Of a stretch of DNA of 64,000 nucleotides, positions 20,856 through 28,937 are shown piece by piece. The notes beneath the pieces are model-generated. The model worked only from the letters and a program-made list of their open reading frames with translations. It was not told where the DNA came from and searched no databases. Position 1 is the stretch's first letter. Every line of letters starts with the position of its first letter. Origin of the DNA: Devosia crocina (GTDB taxonomy: Bacteria; Pseudomonadota; Alphaproteobacteria; Rhizobiales; Devosiaceae). Both the position numbers and the translations under genes were made by a program. The stretch is taken from the NCBI RefSeq assembly GCF_900116545.1, contig NZ_FPCK01000001.1, positions 1,302,001 to 1,366,000 on the forward strand, written 5' to 3'.

Positions 20856-20998
20856 AGAAGGCGTGTTGCCCTGCTGCCTCATAATATTTTGGCAAGGGCT
20901 TCCGGTCATGTTATTGCCCGAATTGAGCCCTTGAAGGGCAGGTAAGTTTCTAGGTGGCTGAGTGCCGCCGAGACCGCCAAGGAAGGCAAGGACACTCT

Positions 20999-21703
20999 AT
21001 GGAATTCAGGAAACCCCTCGTTGCCGGTTTGACCGCGATCGCGCTGATGATGTCGCCGGTTGCCGCTTTCGCCCAGGATGCCGCACCTGCCACCGAAGCT
21101 CCGGCTGCCGCCGCGCCTGCTGCAGCGCCGGCCGGCGGCCCAAGCCAGAACTGGCTCAAGGTTTGCGATCCGCTCGAAAGCGGACAAAAGGCTTGCATCA
21201 TGCGGCAGGTGGTTCTGGCCAATGGGCAGTTCCTCGGCTCGTTCCTGCTGCGCGACGATCCGGGCCAGGAGTCGCGCCTCCTCGCCGTGGCTGCCGTGCC
21301 GCTCGGGGTGCTGCTGCCGTTCGGCCTGACCTGGCAGATCGATGGCGCCAAGCCGGTTCGCGTGCCGTACATGATCTGCGATCCCACCTCGTGCGCCACC
21401 CAGCTCGTGATCAATGAGCAGTATGTCAACTCGCTCAAGGGCGGCAACAAGCTGACGCTGACGGCCAAGAACCGCCAGAACCAGGATCTGACCATCGAGA
21501 TCGACCTGGCTGGCTTCACCGCTGCTTATGACAGCGACACGGCGATGACCTTCGAGCAGTTCCAGCAGGAAACCTCGGGCGAGAACGCTCTGGAGCAGGT
21601 TCTGCAGGACCGTGCCGAAAGCCTGCGCCAGCAGCTGACCGACCAGACCGGTGCTCCGGCGCCGGAAGCGGCTCCCGAGGGCGAGGCTCCTGCGCAGCAG
21701 TAA
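20999..21703 (+). CDS. IalB-family secreted protein
   Basis: This protein of 234 residues belongs to the invasion-associated locus B family. It starts at ATG 20999 behind GGAAGG and has a signal peptide ending VAAFA before QDAAPATEAP. An Ala/Pro-rich stretch is followed by the IalB core: WLKVCD, KACIMRQVV, VPLGVLLPFGLTWQIDG, YMICDPTSCATQLVINE. Its four cysteines are in the conserved positions. The C-terminus is again Ala/Pro/Glu-rich. In Bartonella IalB affects erythrocyte entry; in free-living relatives the role is unknown, probably envelope-related. Confidence 0.92.
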   Translation: MEFRKPLVAGLTAIALMMSPVAAFAQDAAPATEAPAAAAPAAAPAGGPSQNWLKVCDPLESGQKACIMRQVVLANGQFLGSFLLRDDPGQESRLLAVAAVPLGVLLPFGLTWQIDGAKPVRVPYMICDPTSCATQLVINEQYVNSLKGGNKLTLTAKNRQNQDLTIEIDLAGFTAAYDSDTAMTFEQFQQETSGENALEQVLQDRAESLRQQLTDQTGAPAPEAAPEGEAPAQQ

Positions 21704-21726
21704 GCGCTGAACCATCGAATTGAGCA

Positions 21727-21760
21727 GAGGGGCGTGGCGAAAGCTGCGCCCCTCTTGCGT
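21727..21760. terminator. Bidirectional rho-independent terminator
   Basis: GAGGGGCG (21727-21734) pairs perfectly with CGCCCCTC (21747-21754); the loop contains an inner GC-GAAA-GC turn. It lies between the convergent IalB-family gene and the UbiH-type gene. The T tract is short, but position and stem strength favour a terminator. Confidence 0.7.
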
Positions 21761-21765
21761 TAGGC

Positions 21766-22932
21766 TCAGGCGCGGCGCTGGCCCATGCCGATGCCGAAGG
21801 CGCTGCGGCGCAGGGGCGGCAGGAGCTTGAGCGCCCAGAGACCGCCCGCGCGCAGCGCTTGAGCGGGGATCATTTCGGCCAGCAGCGAGCGGAAGAGCGC
21901 GTCCACCATGCCGCCGGTGCGCTGCAAATCCCCGGAGCGGCGGCGGGCGTAGGCGGTGCTGGCGGTCAGTGCCCAATCGGGCGCGGAGCGATCGGCTTCG
22001 GCGAGGACGGCGACGAGATCGGCGACATCGCGAAGACCGAGATTGAGGCCCTGGGCGCCGATGGGGGGGAAAGCGTGAGCCGATTCTCCCACGAGTACCG
22101 TGCCGTCGCGACCAGCCTCGGCGACGCTGAGGACGCTGAGCGGGAAGACAAAGCTCGGCGAGGCGAGCGCGATTGATCCAAAGAGGTTTTGCGAGCGCGT
22201 GCGCAGGGCGGCAAGCAGCGCTTCGGGACCAGCGGCCTGTGTCTCGCGCAACAGTTTCTCTTCGTCGATCCAAACCAGGTTCGCGCGTTTCTCGCCGGCA
22301 GGCACCAGGGTGAAGGGGCCGTGGGGATAGTGGAATTCAATCGAGGTGTTGCCAATGGGGCGGCCGAGTTCGAGATCGCAGACGAGGGCGGCTTCACCAA
22401 AGGCGTGTTCGCGGGCCGTTATTCCGGCGGCGCTGCGGATCAGCGACTTCTTGCCATCGGCTCCGACGACGAGGGGGGCGGAGAGGGTGGTGCCATCGGC
22501 AAGGCTGACATGGCCCAACCCGTTTTCGCGGTGATAGGCCACGACGGCTGCGTTGCGGGTGGAAAGGCCGGTGGCGGGCGCGGCAGCCCCGAAGCGCTCG
22601 AGGAGTTTCGCATTAGCAAAATTCCAGCCGAAAGCGGGCTGGCCGATCTCTGTCGATTCGAACAGGGTTTCCGGGGCGCGGATCAGGCGATTGGTGGCAT
22701 CGATGATACGGATGGCGGTGAGCGGATGTCCTACGGCGGCGGGCGATTCGATGAGGCCGGCGCGGAGAAGAAAGTCGACGCTGGGCATCATGAGGGCCGA
22801 TGTGCGCCGGTCAGGCGGCGCGGCGGGGGCGAGATGGATGGTGTCGAACCCGGCACGGGCGATGCTGACAGCTGCTGCAAGGCCGGCAAGCCCGCCGCCC
22901 ACGATGATGATTTCCGCGTCTTGAATGGTCAT
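21766..22932 (-). CDS. UbiH/UbiF-type FAD-dependent monooxygenase
   Basis: The enzyme has 388 residues with the three flavoprotein hydroxylase fingerprints: the N-terminal dinucleotide fold EIIIVGGGLAGLAAAVSIAR, the middle motif PLVVGADGKKSLIRSAAGI and the late VLVGESAHAFPPIGAQGLNL, in which GES replaces the usual GDA/GDS and AHAFPPIGAQGLNLG is typical of ubiquinone-ring hydroxylases. It probably hydroxylates a ubiquinone precursor. Which ring position it acts on cannot be told from sequence alone, so no symbol is assigned. Confidence 0.9.
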   Translation of the reverse strand: MTIQDAEIIIVGGGLAGLAAAVSIARAGFDTIHLAPAAPPDRRTSALMMPSVDFLLRAGLIESPAAVGHPLTAIRIIDATNRLIRAPETLFESTEIGQPAFGWNFANAKLLERFGAAAPATGLSTRNAAVVAYHRENGLGHVSLADGTTLSAPLVVGADGKKSLIRSAAGITAREHAFGEAALVCDLELGRPIGNTSIEFHYPHGPFTLVPAGEKRANLVWIDEEKLLRETQAAGPEALLAALRTRSQNLFGSIALASPSFVFPLSVLSVAEAGRDGTVLVGESAHAFPPIGAQGLNLGLRDVADLVAVLAEADRSAPDWALTASTAYARRRSGDLQRTGGMVDALFRSLLAEMIPAQALRAGGLWALKLLPPLRRSAFGIGMGQRRA

Positions 22933-23146
22933 CGCTATCCGCCAACCGTTTGCATCGACAGAACCGGTTTAGCAAACAATGACCAACGCCGCCATTTTCC
23001 GGCTTGCCGCAGGGCTATCAACCCAAGAACAAGCCCGGTTTGAAAAGCCGGGTGCTCACGCTCTTGTCATCTGCCCGAAAACACCCCCACATTACCTCCG
23101 CTTAACGCTGCTCGCAGCAGCTTGTATCCGCAATGGGGATCCCATC

Positions 23147-24082
23147 ATGCTTGAGCTTCTGGCCGATCCGAATGTCTGGGTCGCCTTTCTTACCCTGACG
23201 GTCATGGAGATCGTTCTCGGTATCGACAATATCGTCTTCATCTCCGTGCTCGTGTCGCGCCTGCAACGCGAGCAGGCCGAATTTGCCCGCAAGATCGGCA
23301 TCGGACTGGCGCTCGTTTTCCGCATCATCCTGCTGTTTTTGATCAGCTGGATCGTACAGCTCCAAGACCCGGTCTTCTCGGCATTCGGGCATGATTTCTC
23401 CTGGAAGGACATCATCCTTGTCGCCGGTGGCGGTTTCCTGATCTACAAGGCAACGCACGAGATGCATGCCGCGATCGAGGATACGCACGAGGTGACGGCG
23501 GGTAGTGCCGCGTCGGCGACGCTGCAGGCGATCCTCCTGCAGATCGTTGTGATCGACATGGTCTTCTCTATCGATTCGATCATCACGGCCGTGGGCATGG
23601 TGCCGGCGGATCAGGTGGCGGTGATGGTGGCCGCGGTGCTGGTGGCGGTCGGGGTGATGTTCGTCGCTTCCGGCCCGATTGCCCGATTCGTCGCCGATCA
23701 TCCCACAACCAAGATGCTGGCCCTGGCCTTTTTGCTGCTGATCGGTGTTACGCTGGTGGCGGATGGGCTCGGCTTCCATATCCCCAAGGGTTATATCTAT
23801 TCGGCCATGGCCTTTTCGGTGCTGGTCGAGGCGGTCAACATCTTTGCCAAGCATCGCAAGATGCGGGCAGGCGCCGCGCGCAAAACCAGAATCACGCCCT
23901 TTACCGGCGACACCGGCTCGGTCTCTACGGAAGCGGCGCTTGCCGCCGTTTCTGGTCATCGTGCCTCGCCTCAGGCGCCGGCGCCCACGGGCACTTCGGT
24001 GCCCTCTCCGACCGCCTTCAAGCGGTCTCCAGCCAATCGCGCGCCGAAATCGGCGCCGCGCAAGCCAAGGACTCCCAAGTGA
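23147..24082 (+). CDS. TerC/YgdQ-family membrane protein
   Basis: From ATG 23147 (GGGGAT upstream) the product has 311 residues and begins MLELLADPNVWVAFLTLTVM. It has seven hydrophobic segments and the two TerC metal-site motifs, EIVLGIDNIVFIS and QIVVIDMVFSIDSIITAVG. TerC homologues of this type are linked to manganese export or to partner-protein metallation. The C-terminal 70 residues after EAVNIFAKHRKMR are Pro/Ala/Lys-rich and probably disordered. Its stop overlaps the next start (GTGA). Confidence 0.92.
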   Translation: MLELLADPNVWVAFLTLTVMEIVLGIDNIVFISVLVSRLQREQAEFARKIGIGLALVFRIILLFLISWIVQLQDPVFSAFGHDFSWKDIILVAGGGFLIYKATHEMHAAIEDTHEVTAGSAASATLQAILLQIVVIDMVFSIDSIITAVGMVPADQVAVMVAAVLVAVGVMFVASGPIARFVADHPTTKMLALAFLLLIGVTLVADGLGFHIPKGYIYSAMAFSVLVEAVNIFAKHRKMRAGAARKTRITPFTGDTGSVSTEAALAAVSGHRASPQAPAPTGTSVPSPTAFKRSPANRAPKSAPRKPRTPK

Positions 24083-25050
24083 CTCAAGTCGTAGCCATCA
24101 ACAAGACCGGTGGGCCGGAGGTTCTGTCCATTGAAGACTGGACCATCGGCGAACCCGGCCCGGGACAGGCCCTGATCAAGCAGACTGCGATCGGGCTCAA
24201 CTTCATCGACACCTACCAACGCTCGGGGCTCTATCCCATCACGCTGCCCTTTGTGGGTGGCAATGAAGGCGCCGGGGTCGTGAAGGCGATCGGTTCGGGG
24301 GTCACAGAGGTGAAAGTGGGTGACCGGGTGGCCTATCAAGGCCAGATCGGTGCCTATGCCAGGGAACGGCTCGTCGCCGCTGACCGGCTGGTGCCGGTGC
24401 CCGATGGGATCTCGGACGAGGTTGCGGCGGCCGTGCTGCTCAAAGGCCTGACGGCCTATTATCTGTTGTTCAAGACCTGGCCAGTGGCCGCTGGGGAGAC
24501 CATCCTTTGGCATGCGGCCGCAGGGGGCACAGGCCTGATTGCAACGCAATGGGCCAAGTCGCTTGGTGCGACCGTAATTGGCACAGCCGGTGGACCGGAG
24601 AAGGTTGCGCTCGCCAAGGCGCATGGCTGCGACCACGTGATCGACTACAAGGCAGAAGATTTTGCAGCCCGGGTAAAGGAACTCACCGGCAAACGGGGTG
24701 TCGACGTGGTCTACGATGGCGTGGGCAAGGCAACCTTTGAAGGGTCTATCGACAGTTTGCGTCCGCGCGGACTGCTGGCCAGCTTCGGCAATGCCTCGGG
24801 CGTCGTCTCAATTCCGGACCTGACGCTGCTGTCACGAAAGGGTTCGCTGTTCGTTACCCGTCCGACTGGTCTTCATTATCTGTCGGAGCGCCAGGATCTG
24901 CTGGAGGGGGCCAAGGCCCTGTTCGACGCTATTGCCGCAGGCAAGATCAAGGTTGCAATCGGCGCGCGCTTTGCGCTTTCGGAGGTCGAGAAGGCGCATC
25001 GTGCACTCGAGGGACGCGAAACGACGGGCTCTGTGATCATCACGCCATAG
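24079..25050 (+). CDS. NAD(P)H:quinone oxidoreductase, zinc-independent MDR family
   Basis: This protein of 323 residues of the medium-chain dehydrogenase/reductase superfamily has a GTG start coupled to terC. Motifs are LNFIDTYQRSGLY, GNEGAGVVKAIG, the nucleotide-binding region HAAAGGTGLIATQWAKSLGA and GVDVVYDGVGKATFEGSIDS. The structural and catalytic zinc cysteines of alcohol dehydrogenases are absent, as in QorA. It probably reduces quinones with one electron using NADPH. Confidence 0.93.
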   Translation: MTQVVAINKTGGPEVLSIEDWTIGEPGPGQALIKQTAIGLNFIDTYQRSGLYPITLPFVGGNEGAGVVKAIGSGVTEVKVGDRVAYQGQIGAYARERLVAADRLVPVPDGISDEVAAAVLLKGLTAYYLLFKTWPVAAGETILWHAAAGGTGLIATQWAKSLGATVIGTAGGPEKVALAKAHGCDHVIDYKAEDFAARVKELTGKRGVDVVYDGVGKATFEGSIDSLRPRGLLASFGNASGVVSIPDLTLLSRKGSLFVTRPTGLHYLSERQDLLEGAKALFDAIAAGKIKVAIGARFALSEVEKAHRALEGRETTGSVIITP

Positions 25051-25110
25051 CGCAGAATGCGCCGCGCCCTCTGGACAGGGCGGCGCGGCGCAGATAAACG
25101 GCTGAGCACC

Positions 25111-25200
25111 GGGTGGGTGGCAGAGCGGTTGATTGCTCCGGTCTTGAAAACCGGCGAAGGTGCAAGCCTTCCGGGGGTTCGAATCCCTCCCCACCCGCCA
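25111..25200 (+). tRNA. tRNA-Ser(TGA); probable prophage attachment site
   Basis: This class II tRNA is 90 bases long. The acceptor stem GGGTGGG (25111-25117) pairs with CCCACCC before discriminator G and an encoded CCA (25198-25200). The anticodon loop contains TGA at 25145-25147; a long variable arm (GAAGGTGCAAGCCTTC) identifies tRNA-Ser. The T arm is GGGGGTTCGAATCCCTCC. A prophage integrase begins 115 bases downstream in the same direction, so the 3' part of this gene is the likely attachment core (attL). Confidence 0.97.
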
Positions 25201-25208
25201 ATGGCTCG

Positions 25209-25228
25209 ACCGGAAACGCCCGGTTTTC
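25209..25228 (+). terminator. Terminator after tRNA-Ser
   Basis: ACCGG (25209-25213) and CCGGT (25220-25224) form a short stem with a six-base loop, followed by a T-rich TTTCCT. It lies 9 bases after the tRNA CCA and would end the tRNA transcript before the integrase. Confidence 0.5.
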
Positions 25229-25314
25229 CTCATGTTTTCCACTCCTCTTGACGTTTTGCAGCGGGCGTGTGCCCTATACTGCGTAACAAACTGTGTAACA
25301 TTGGGGCCGCGCCA

Positions 25315-26640
25315 ATGCGCCGAACGGGCATGATCAAGCCGCACAAACGTGCCGGCATCTACTATCTCGTCCGTCGAGTGCCCAAGGACTTCGCCCATCT
25401 CGACACGCGCGGCATTGTCCGCCTCTCGACCGAAATCGCCGTTGCCGATGACCCCCGCGGTGTGCGTGCCGGCCAGCGTGTGCAGGCTCTGAATGTCGAG
25501 CTCGAGGCATACTGGCGCGGGCTGCGGGATGGACAGAGCGCAGAGGCGCGCATGCGATTCGAAGCGGCGCGAAAGCGAGCCCTCGCCATTGGCGTCACCT
25601 ACGAGACCATCAACGACCTGCTCGCCGGCAAGATCGAGGACCTGGTGGAGCGCGTGGAGCTGCTCGTCGATCGGAAGGCGCTGGAAAGCGAACTGGACGT
25701 GGCGGCCGTCCTCGGCGGTGAGCCGAAGGTGTCCATCATGCTCTCCAATCTCGTCTCGGAATATGAGGAGATGAAGAAGGCCGAGCTCGCGCTCAAATCG
25801 CCCAATCAGCGCCGCAAGTGGAAGAACCCGCGGCTGCTCGCCATCAACAACTTCATCGAGGTGGTGGGTGATAAGGCGATCGACCGGCTGACGCGAAGCG
25901 ACGCCCTGCGCTTCCGCACCTGGTGGCTGGACCGTATTGTTGAGGAGGACCTCGACATCGGCACCGCCAACAAGAACCTGGGCATCCTTTCGCGCATGTA
26001 CCGGGATTACAACAAGCTGCACCAGATGGGGCTGCCGCCGATCTTTGCCGAGATCGCCATCGAAGGCGAAATGGACAAGCAACGCGCCGCCTTCAAACCC
26101 GAATACGTCGAGAAGCAAATCCTCGCACCCGGAGTGCTTGACGATCTGAACGAGCAGGCGCGGGCCGTTCTCTGGATCGTTGCGGAAACTGGGCTCCGTA
26201 TCAGCGAAGCCTGTGCACTCGACAGCACCACAATCAGCCTCGATGGCGACGTGCCCTATGTGATGGTCCGACCGAACGGACGCCAGCTGAAGGTGCAGCA
26301 CACCGCCCGCGACATTCCACTGGTGGGGGTCGCCCTCGACGCCGCCAAGGCATTCCCCAACGGCTTCTCGCGGTACCATGACAAGCCCGATTCCTGCTCG
26401 GCTCTGGTGAACAAGTATCTGGGCCACCGGAACCTGCTGCCGACGGATGATCATAGCTTCTACAGCCTGCGCCACACCTTCGAAGATCGCCTGACCGCGG
26501 TGGACGCGCCCGAGAAGATCATCGCTGTTCTCATGGGGCACAAGCACCAGCGCCCCAAATATGGGGAAGGCCCGAGCCTTGAGCAAAAGCAGCGGTGGCT
26601 GCAATCGATCGTCTATAAGCCCGCTAAGCATGCTGGCTGA
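25315..26640 (+). CDS. int: Tyrosine recombinase / phage integrase
   Basis: The integrase has 441 residues from ATG 25315 (MRRTGMIKPHKRAGIYYLVR); a GTG at 25267 would add 16. The catalytic residues are visible in order: Arg in VAETGLRISEACAL, the H-x-x-R-type box YSLRHTFEDRL, His in VLMGHKHQRP and the nucleophile Tyr in KYGEG near the C-terminus. The N-terminal part with YYLVRRVPKDF resembles the arm-binding region of this integrase group. Two GTAACA repeats 12 bases apart at 25282-25299 precede the gene and could be arm or excision sites. Confidence 0.95.
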   Translation: MRRTGMIKPHKRAGIYYLVRRVPKDFAHLDTRGIVRLSTEIAVADDPRGVRAGQRVQALNVELEAYWRGLRDGQSAEARMRFEAARKRALAIGVTYETINDLLAGKIEDLVERVELLVDRKALESELDVAAVLGGEPKVSIMLSNLVSEYEEMKKAELALKSPNQRRKWKNPRLLAINNFIEVVGDKAIDRLTRSDALRFRTWWLDRIVEEDLDIGTANKNLGILSRMYRDYNKLHQMGLPPIFAEIAIEGEMDKQRAAFKPEYVEKQILAPGVLDDLNEQARAVLWIVAETGLRISEACALDSTTISLDGDVPYVMVRPNGRQLKVQHTARDIPLVGVALDAAKAFPNGFSRYHDKPDSCSALVNKYLGHRNLLPTDDHSFYSLRHTFEDRLTAVDAPEKIIAVLMGHKHQRPKYGEGPSLEQKQRWLQSIVYKPAKHAG

Positions 26641-26845
26641 CCTCGCGCGTCATCGCAGCCAGGATTTGGCGGGCGCGATCGCGGGCCGAGGGTGCGCGGG
26701 TGCGAGCCTCGAGATCGTCCGCCAAGCGATCGAGCAGCGGGCCATACTTCTCGCCATGGCGCAGCACAATATAGGCCATAGCGTGCACGGCCTTTTCGAG
26801 CCGTTCTGTGCTGACATGTTCCGTGCCGGCGCCGCGGTGGGTCAT
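26624..26845 (-). CDS. Small hypothetical phage protein
   Basis: This protein of 73 residues starts at ATG 26845 and overlaps the methyltransferase stop (ATGA). It reads as a helical protein (ERLEKAVHAMAYIVLRHGEK, then RARQILAAMTREVSQ). It is the last gene of the leftward early operon, and its end overlaps the integrase end on the other strand by 17 bases. No family name is recognised. Confidence 0.7.
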   Translation of the reverse strand: MTHRGAGTEHVSTERLEKAVHAMAYIVLRHGEKYGPLLDRLADDLEARTRAPSARDRARQILAAMTREVSQHA

Positions 26846-28812
26846 CAGTCCAACATCCCGTCGTTGGGCGAGTGGTCAATGCTGAGGGCGACAGCGAAGG
26901 GGCGGACCCAGATGGGTTCACTCGAGAGCATGAAGGTTTCGCCGGTCATCGCCAGGAGCAGGGTGGTTGCCATGACGCTCGCGATAGCCTCTGCAGCATC
27001 GGGCGGCACAGCATTGCCGATGCGCTCCCGCCAGGCGGAATCGGAAGTGCCATCCAAGACGAGCGGTTCGTCCGGATCGACGAGGCTTTGCAGGGCTGCC
27101 AGCTCAAGCGTTGTGAACGGGCGATGCCAAGTGCCATCGAGCGCGCGAATGACAGCTACGAGGCGTTCTTCGGGCTTTGGCAATTCTGTGATGGCTTCGG
27201 CGGGTACATCGCGGGGATCAGCGACAGACCATGGGCCGTTGTTATTTTTCGCGAAGCCGGGCACTGCGCGGCTCGATCCATCCCACGGCACGACGCCGTA
27301 GTGGCCGCCAGTCTCGAAGGCTTCGCGGTTAGGTTTCAAACCTACGGGTCGGGGATCGGCTACAGCGAAGGCGCCGTTGCCAGTAGTGCTCGCCGCAATC
27401 ACAGCGCCGGCGGCCTCGTCCATACCCGTCACGCGATACTTGGTTTGCTTGTAATCGTCGCGCTGGGCTGGGCGAGGGTCGGCAACAGCCTGGCCGCCGC
27501 TGGTCGGCCCCTGTCCTGCCGAGATTGCACCGGCTTCCTTGTCCCATTCAACGACACGGAACACGTTGCTGAAATGCGGCCCCTCGCCATAGCGGGGATC
27601 TGCAACCGAGAACACGCCTTGGCCGGGCGCCTTAACGTTGATGACGGCGCGCCAGCGGCGTACCCCGTACTGCTTATAGTCGAGCCCTTCGAAGCGCGGA
27701 TCGGCGACGGAGAAGCGGCCTGAAGCCGGGCGGCCATTGGCGGTGACGACGCCGGCGGAATCGTCCCAGCTCTCGACGCCGTAGGAGCCGTTGTGTGGTT
27801 CGGCCATGCCGCGCGGGTCGGCGATGTTGAACCGGCCGGTGGTAGCGCCGGCCTTGCCGGTAACCGTGCCGCTGGTGGCACCCCAGGGCAGCACGCCCAT
27901 GATGTCGTCGCGCCAGGTGCCTTCGGGCATGATGCCGAAATCGCGCAGGTTGCCGTTCTCGATCGCCAGCTTGTTGAGCGAGCGCCAATCCGAGCCAGCC
28001 TCGACGAAGGCCAGGCGCACCCAGGTCTTCCACTGGAGCGCAGGCATGCGGTGCATGGCGCCGCCGAGGGGATCGCCGGGGAGCGGCAGCTTTTCCAGGA
28101 TCTCGCCAACACCGCGCAGGCGGCGCTTCGGCGGCTCCCAGAGGAAGGGCGGGACCTTGGCCTCATGGCGGGCGACGAGGAGGAAACGCTTGCGGCTCTG
28201 GCCGAGACCACCGAGCACGCCGCAATCGTGCGTGGTCTCGGAGACCGCATAGCCATAGGAGCGCAGCAGGGCACAGATCTGGTCGAGCAGGTGGCGCCCG
28301 CGCTTGGCGATGCGCGGCACGTTCTCGAAGCCGATCAGCTTGGGCAAATCGTCCTTGAAGGCTTCCAGCATCAGCCAGACGCCGCGCAGGGTGAGACGGT
28401 TGAGCGCCTGATACTTGGCGGTCTTGCTCTGTGTCTCGCCCAGAAGGCCAGAGAAGCCTTTGCACGGTGCGGACAGAAAGACGATGTCGGGAAACTCGCC
28501 GTGCGCGGCGGAGCGAATGTCTGCCGAGGTGGCTTCCCGCCAATCTGCCGGCGGTTGCCGCCCGTGGAAGTCCACGTATTGCTCCCGATCGAACAGATCG
28601 AGGACAGTGCCTTCAACGCCGGCAAGTCGTGTGAAATCACGGATCGATGCGGGGTCGACATCAATGCCACCGACGCACCGGAACCGGCCCTCGATGCCGC
28701 CCACGCGAGACTTTCCGCGATTGAAGCCCTTAGCCGTCCCGCCCAGACCGCAGAAGAGCTGGAAATGGGTGAAGGTGACCTCTTTGCCGAAAACAGGGAG
28801 AATGGCGTTCAT
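26845..28812 (-). CDS. Phage DNA C5-cytosine methyltransferase with repeat-built recognition region
   Basis: The enzyme has 655 residues from ATG 28812 (MNAILPVFGKEVTFTHFQLF). The catalytic motifs are complete: I (FCGLGGTAKGF, about 20-30), IV (SAPCKGFSG with Cys117), VI (ENVPR, 163), VIII (QSRKRF, 205) and X (RIGNAVPP, about 598). Between motif VIII and the C-terminal region, where the target recognition domain normally lies, are six degenerate repeats of 35-45 residues, each ending in ADPR (residues 331, 370, 405, 445, 486, 531). It probably methylates phage DNA against host restriction. No cognate restriction gene is nearby. Confidence 0.93.
   Translation of the reverse strand: MNAILPVFGKEVTFTHFQLFCGLGGTAKGFNRGKSRVGGIEGRFRCVGGIDVDPASIRDFTRLAGVEGTVLDLFDREQYVDFHGRQPPADWREATSADIRSAAHGEFPDIVFLSAPCKGFSGLLGETQSKTAKYQALNRLTLRGVWLMLEAFKDDLPKLIGFENVPRIAKRGRHLLDQICALLRSYGYAVSETTHDCGVLGGLGQSRKRFLLVARHEAKVPPFLWEPPKRRLRGVGEILEKLPLPGDPLGGAMHRMPALQWKTWVRLAFVEAGSDWRSLNKLAIENGNLRDFGIMPEGTWRDDIMGVLPWGATSGTVTGKAGATTGRFNIADPRGMAEPHNGSYGVESWDDSAGVVTANGRPASGRFSVADPRFEGLDYKQYGVRRWRAVINVKAPGQGVFSVADPRYGEGPHFSNVFRVVEWDKEAGAISAGQGPTSGGQAVADPRPAQRDDYKQTKYRVTGMDEAAGAVIAASTTGNGAFAVADPRPVGLKPNREAFETGGHYGVVPWDGSSRAVPGFAKNNNGPWSVADPRDVPAEAITELPKPEERLVAVIRALDGTWHRPFTTLELAALQSLVDPDEPLVLDGTSDSAWRERIGNAVPPDAAEAIASVMATTLLLAMTGETFMLSSEPIWVRPFAVALSIDHSPNDGMLD
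27211..27897 (-). repeat. Six tandem degenerate repeats in the cytosine methyltransferase
   Basis: At protein level the unit is roughly Y-G-V-x2-W-D-x2-A-G-x-V-x-A, about ten variable residues, then G-x-F-x-V-A-D-P-R. Units end at residues 334, 373, 408, 448, 489 and 534, so lengths vary from 35 to 45. The third unit lacks the WD and AG parts. The repeats occupy the target recognition region of the enzyme. Confidence 0.85.
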
Positions 28813-28937
28813 TGGGCGGGCTTTTCTTCTTTGGGGACGGCCGGGCGGCGGTCTTTCAAGCGGCCTTCGGCTTTCGCGCGGCGCTCGATGGTTCGGAGCA
28901 GGCCCTTGGTGCTCTTGGCGGTGGCGGGGGCTTTCAT
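28809..28937 (-). CDS. 42-residue basic protein between two methyltransferases
   Basis: A 42-residue frame begins at ATG 28937 (MKAPATAKSTKGLLRTIERR) and ends at TGA 28809-28811. Both ends overlap neighbours by 4 bases (ATGA at each side), which fits the overlap pattern of the whole operon and is the main evidence that it is real. It is Lys/Arg/Ala-rich and may bind nucleic acid; no function is known. Confidence 0.6.
   Translation of the reverse strand: MKAPATAKSTKGLLRTIERRAKAEGRLKDRRPAVPKEEKPAQ

Noticed and set aside
17601-20909. A 1102-codon open frame on the minus strand opposite mfd.
   Set aside because: It is a shadow of the high-GC mfd codons. The translation is rich in His, Arg and Gln with no motifs, while the plus strand encodes a complete Mfd.
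24832-26631. A 599-codon minus-strand frame spanning the quinone oxidoreductase end, tRNA-Ser and integrase.
   Set aside because: It runs across a tRNA and antisense to two clear genes and has no recognisable domain.
27211-27897. A CRISPR array, suggested by regularly spaced repeats.
   Set aside because: The repeats are coding, degenerate at DNA level and lie within a methyltransferase; no CRISPR array was seen anywhere in the window.
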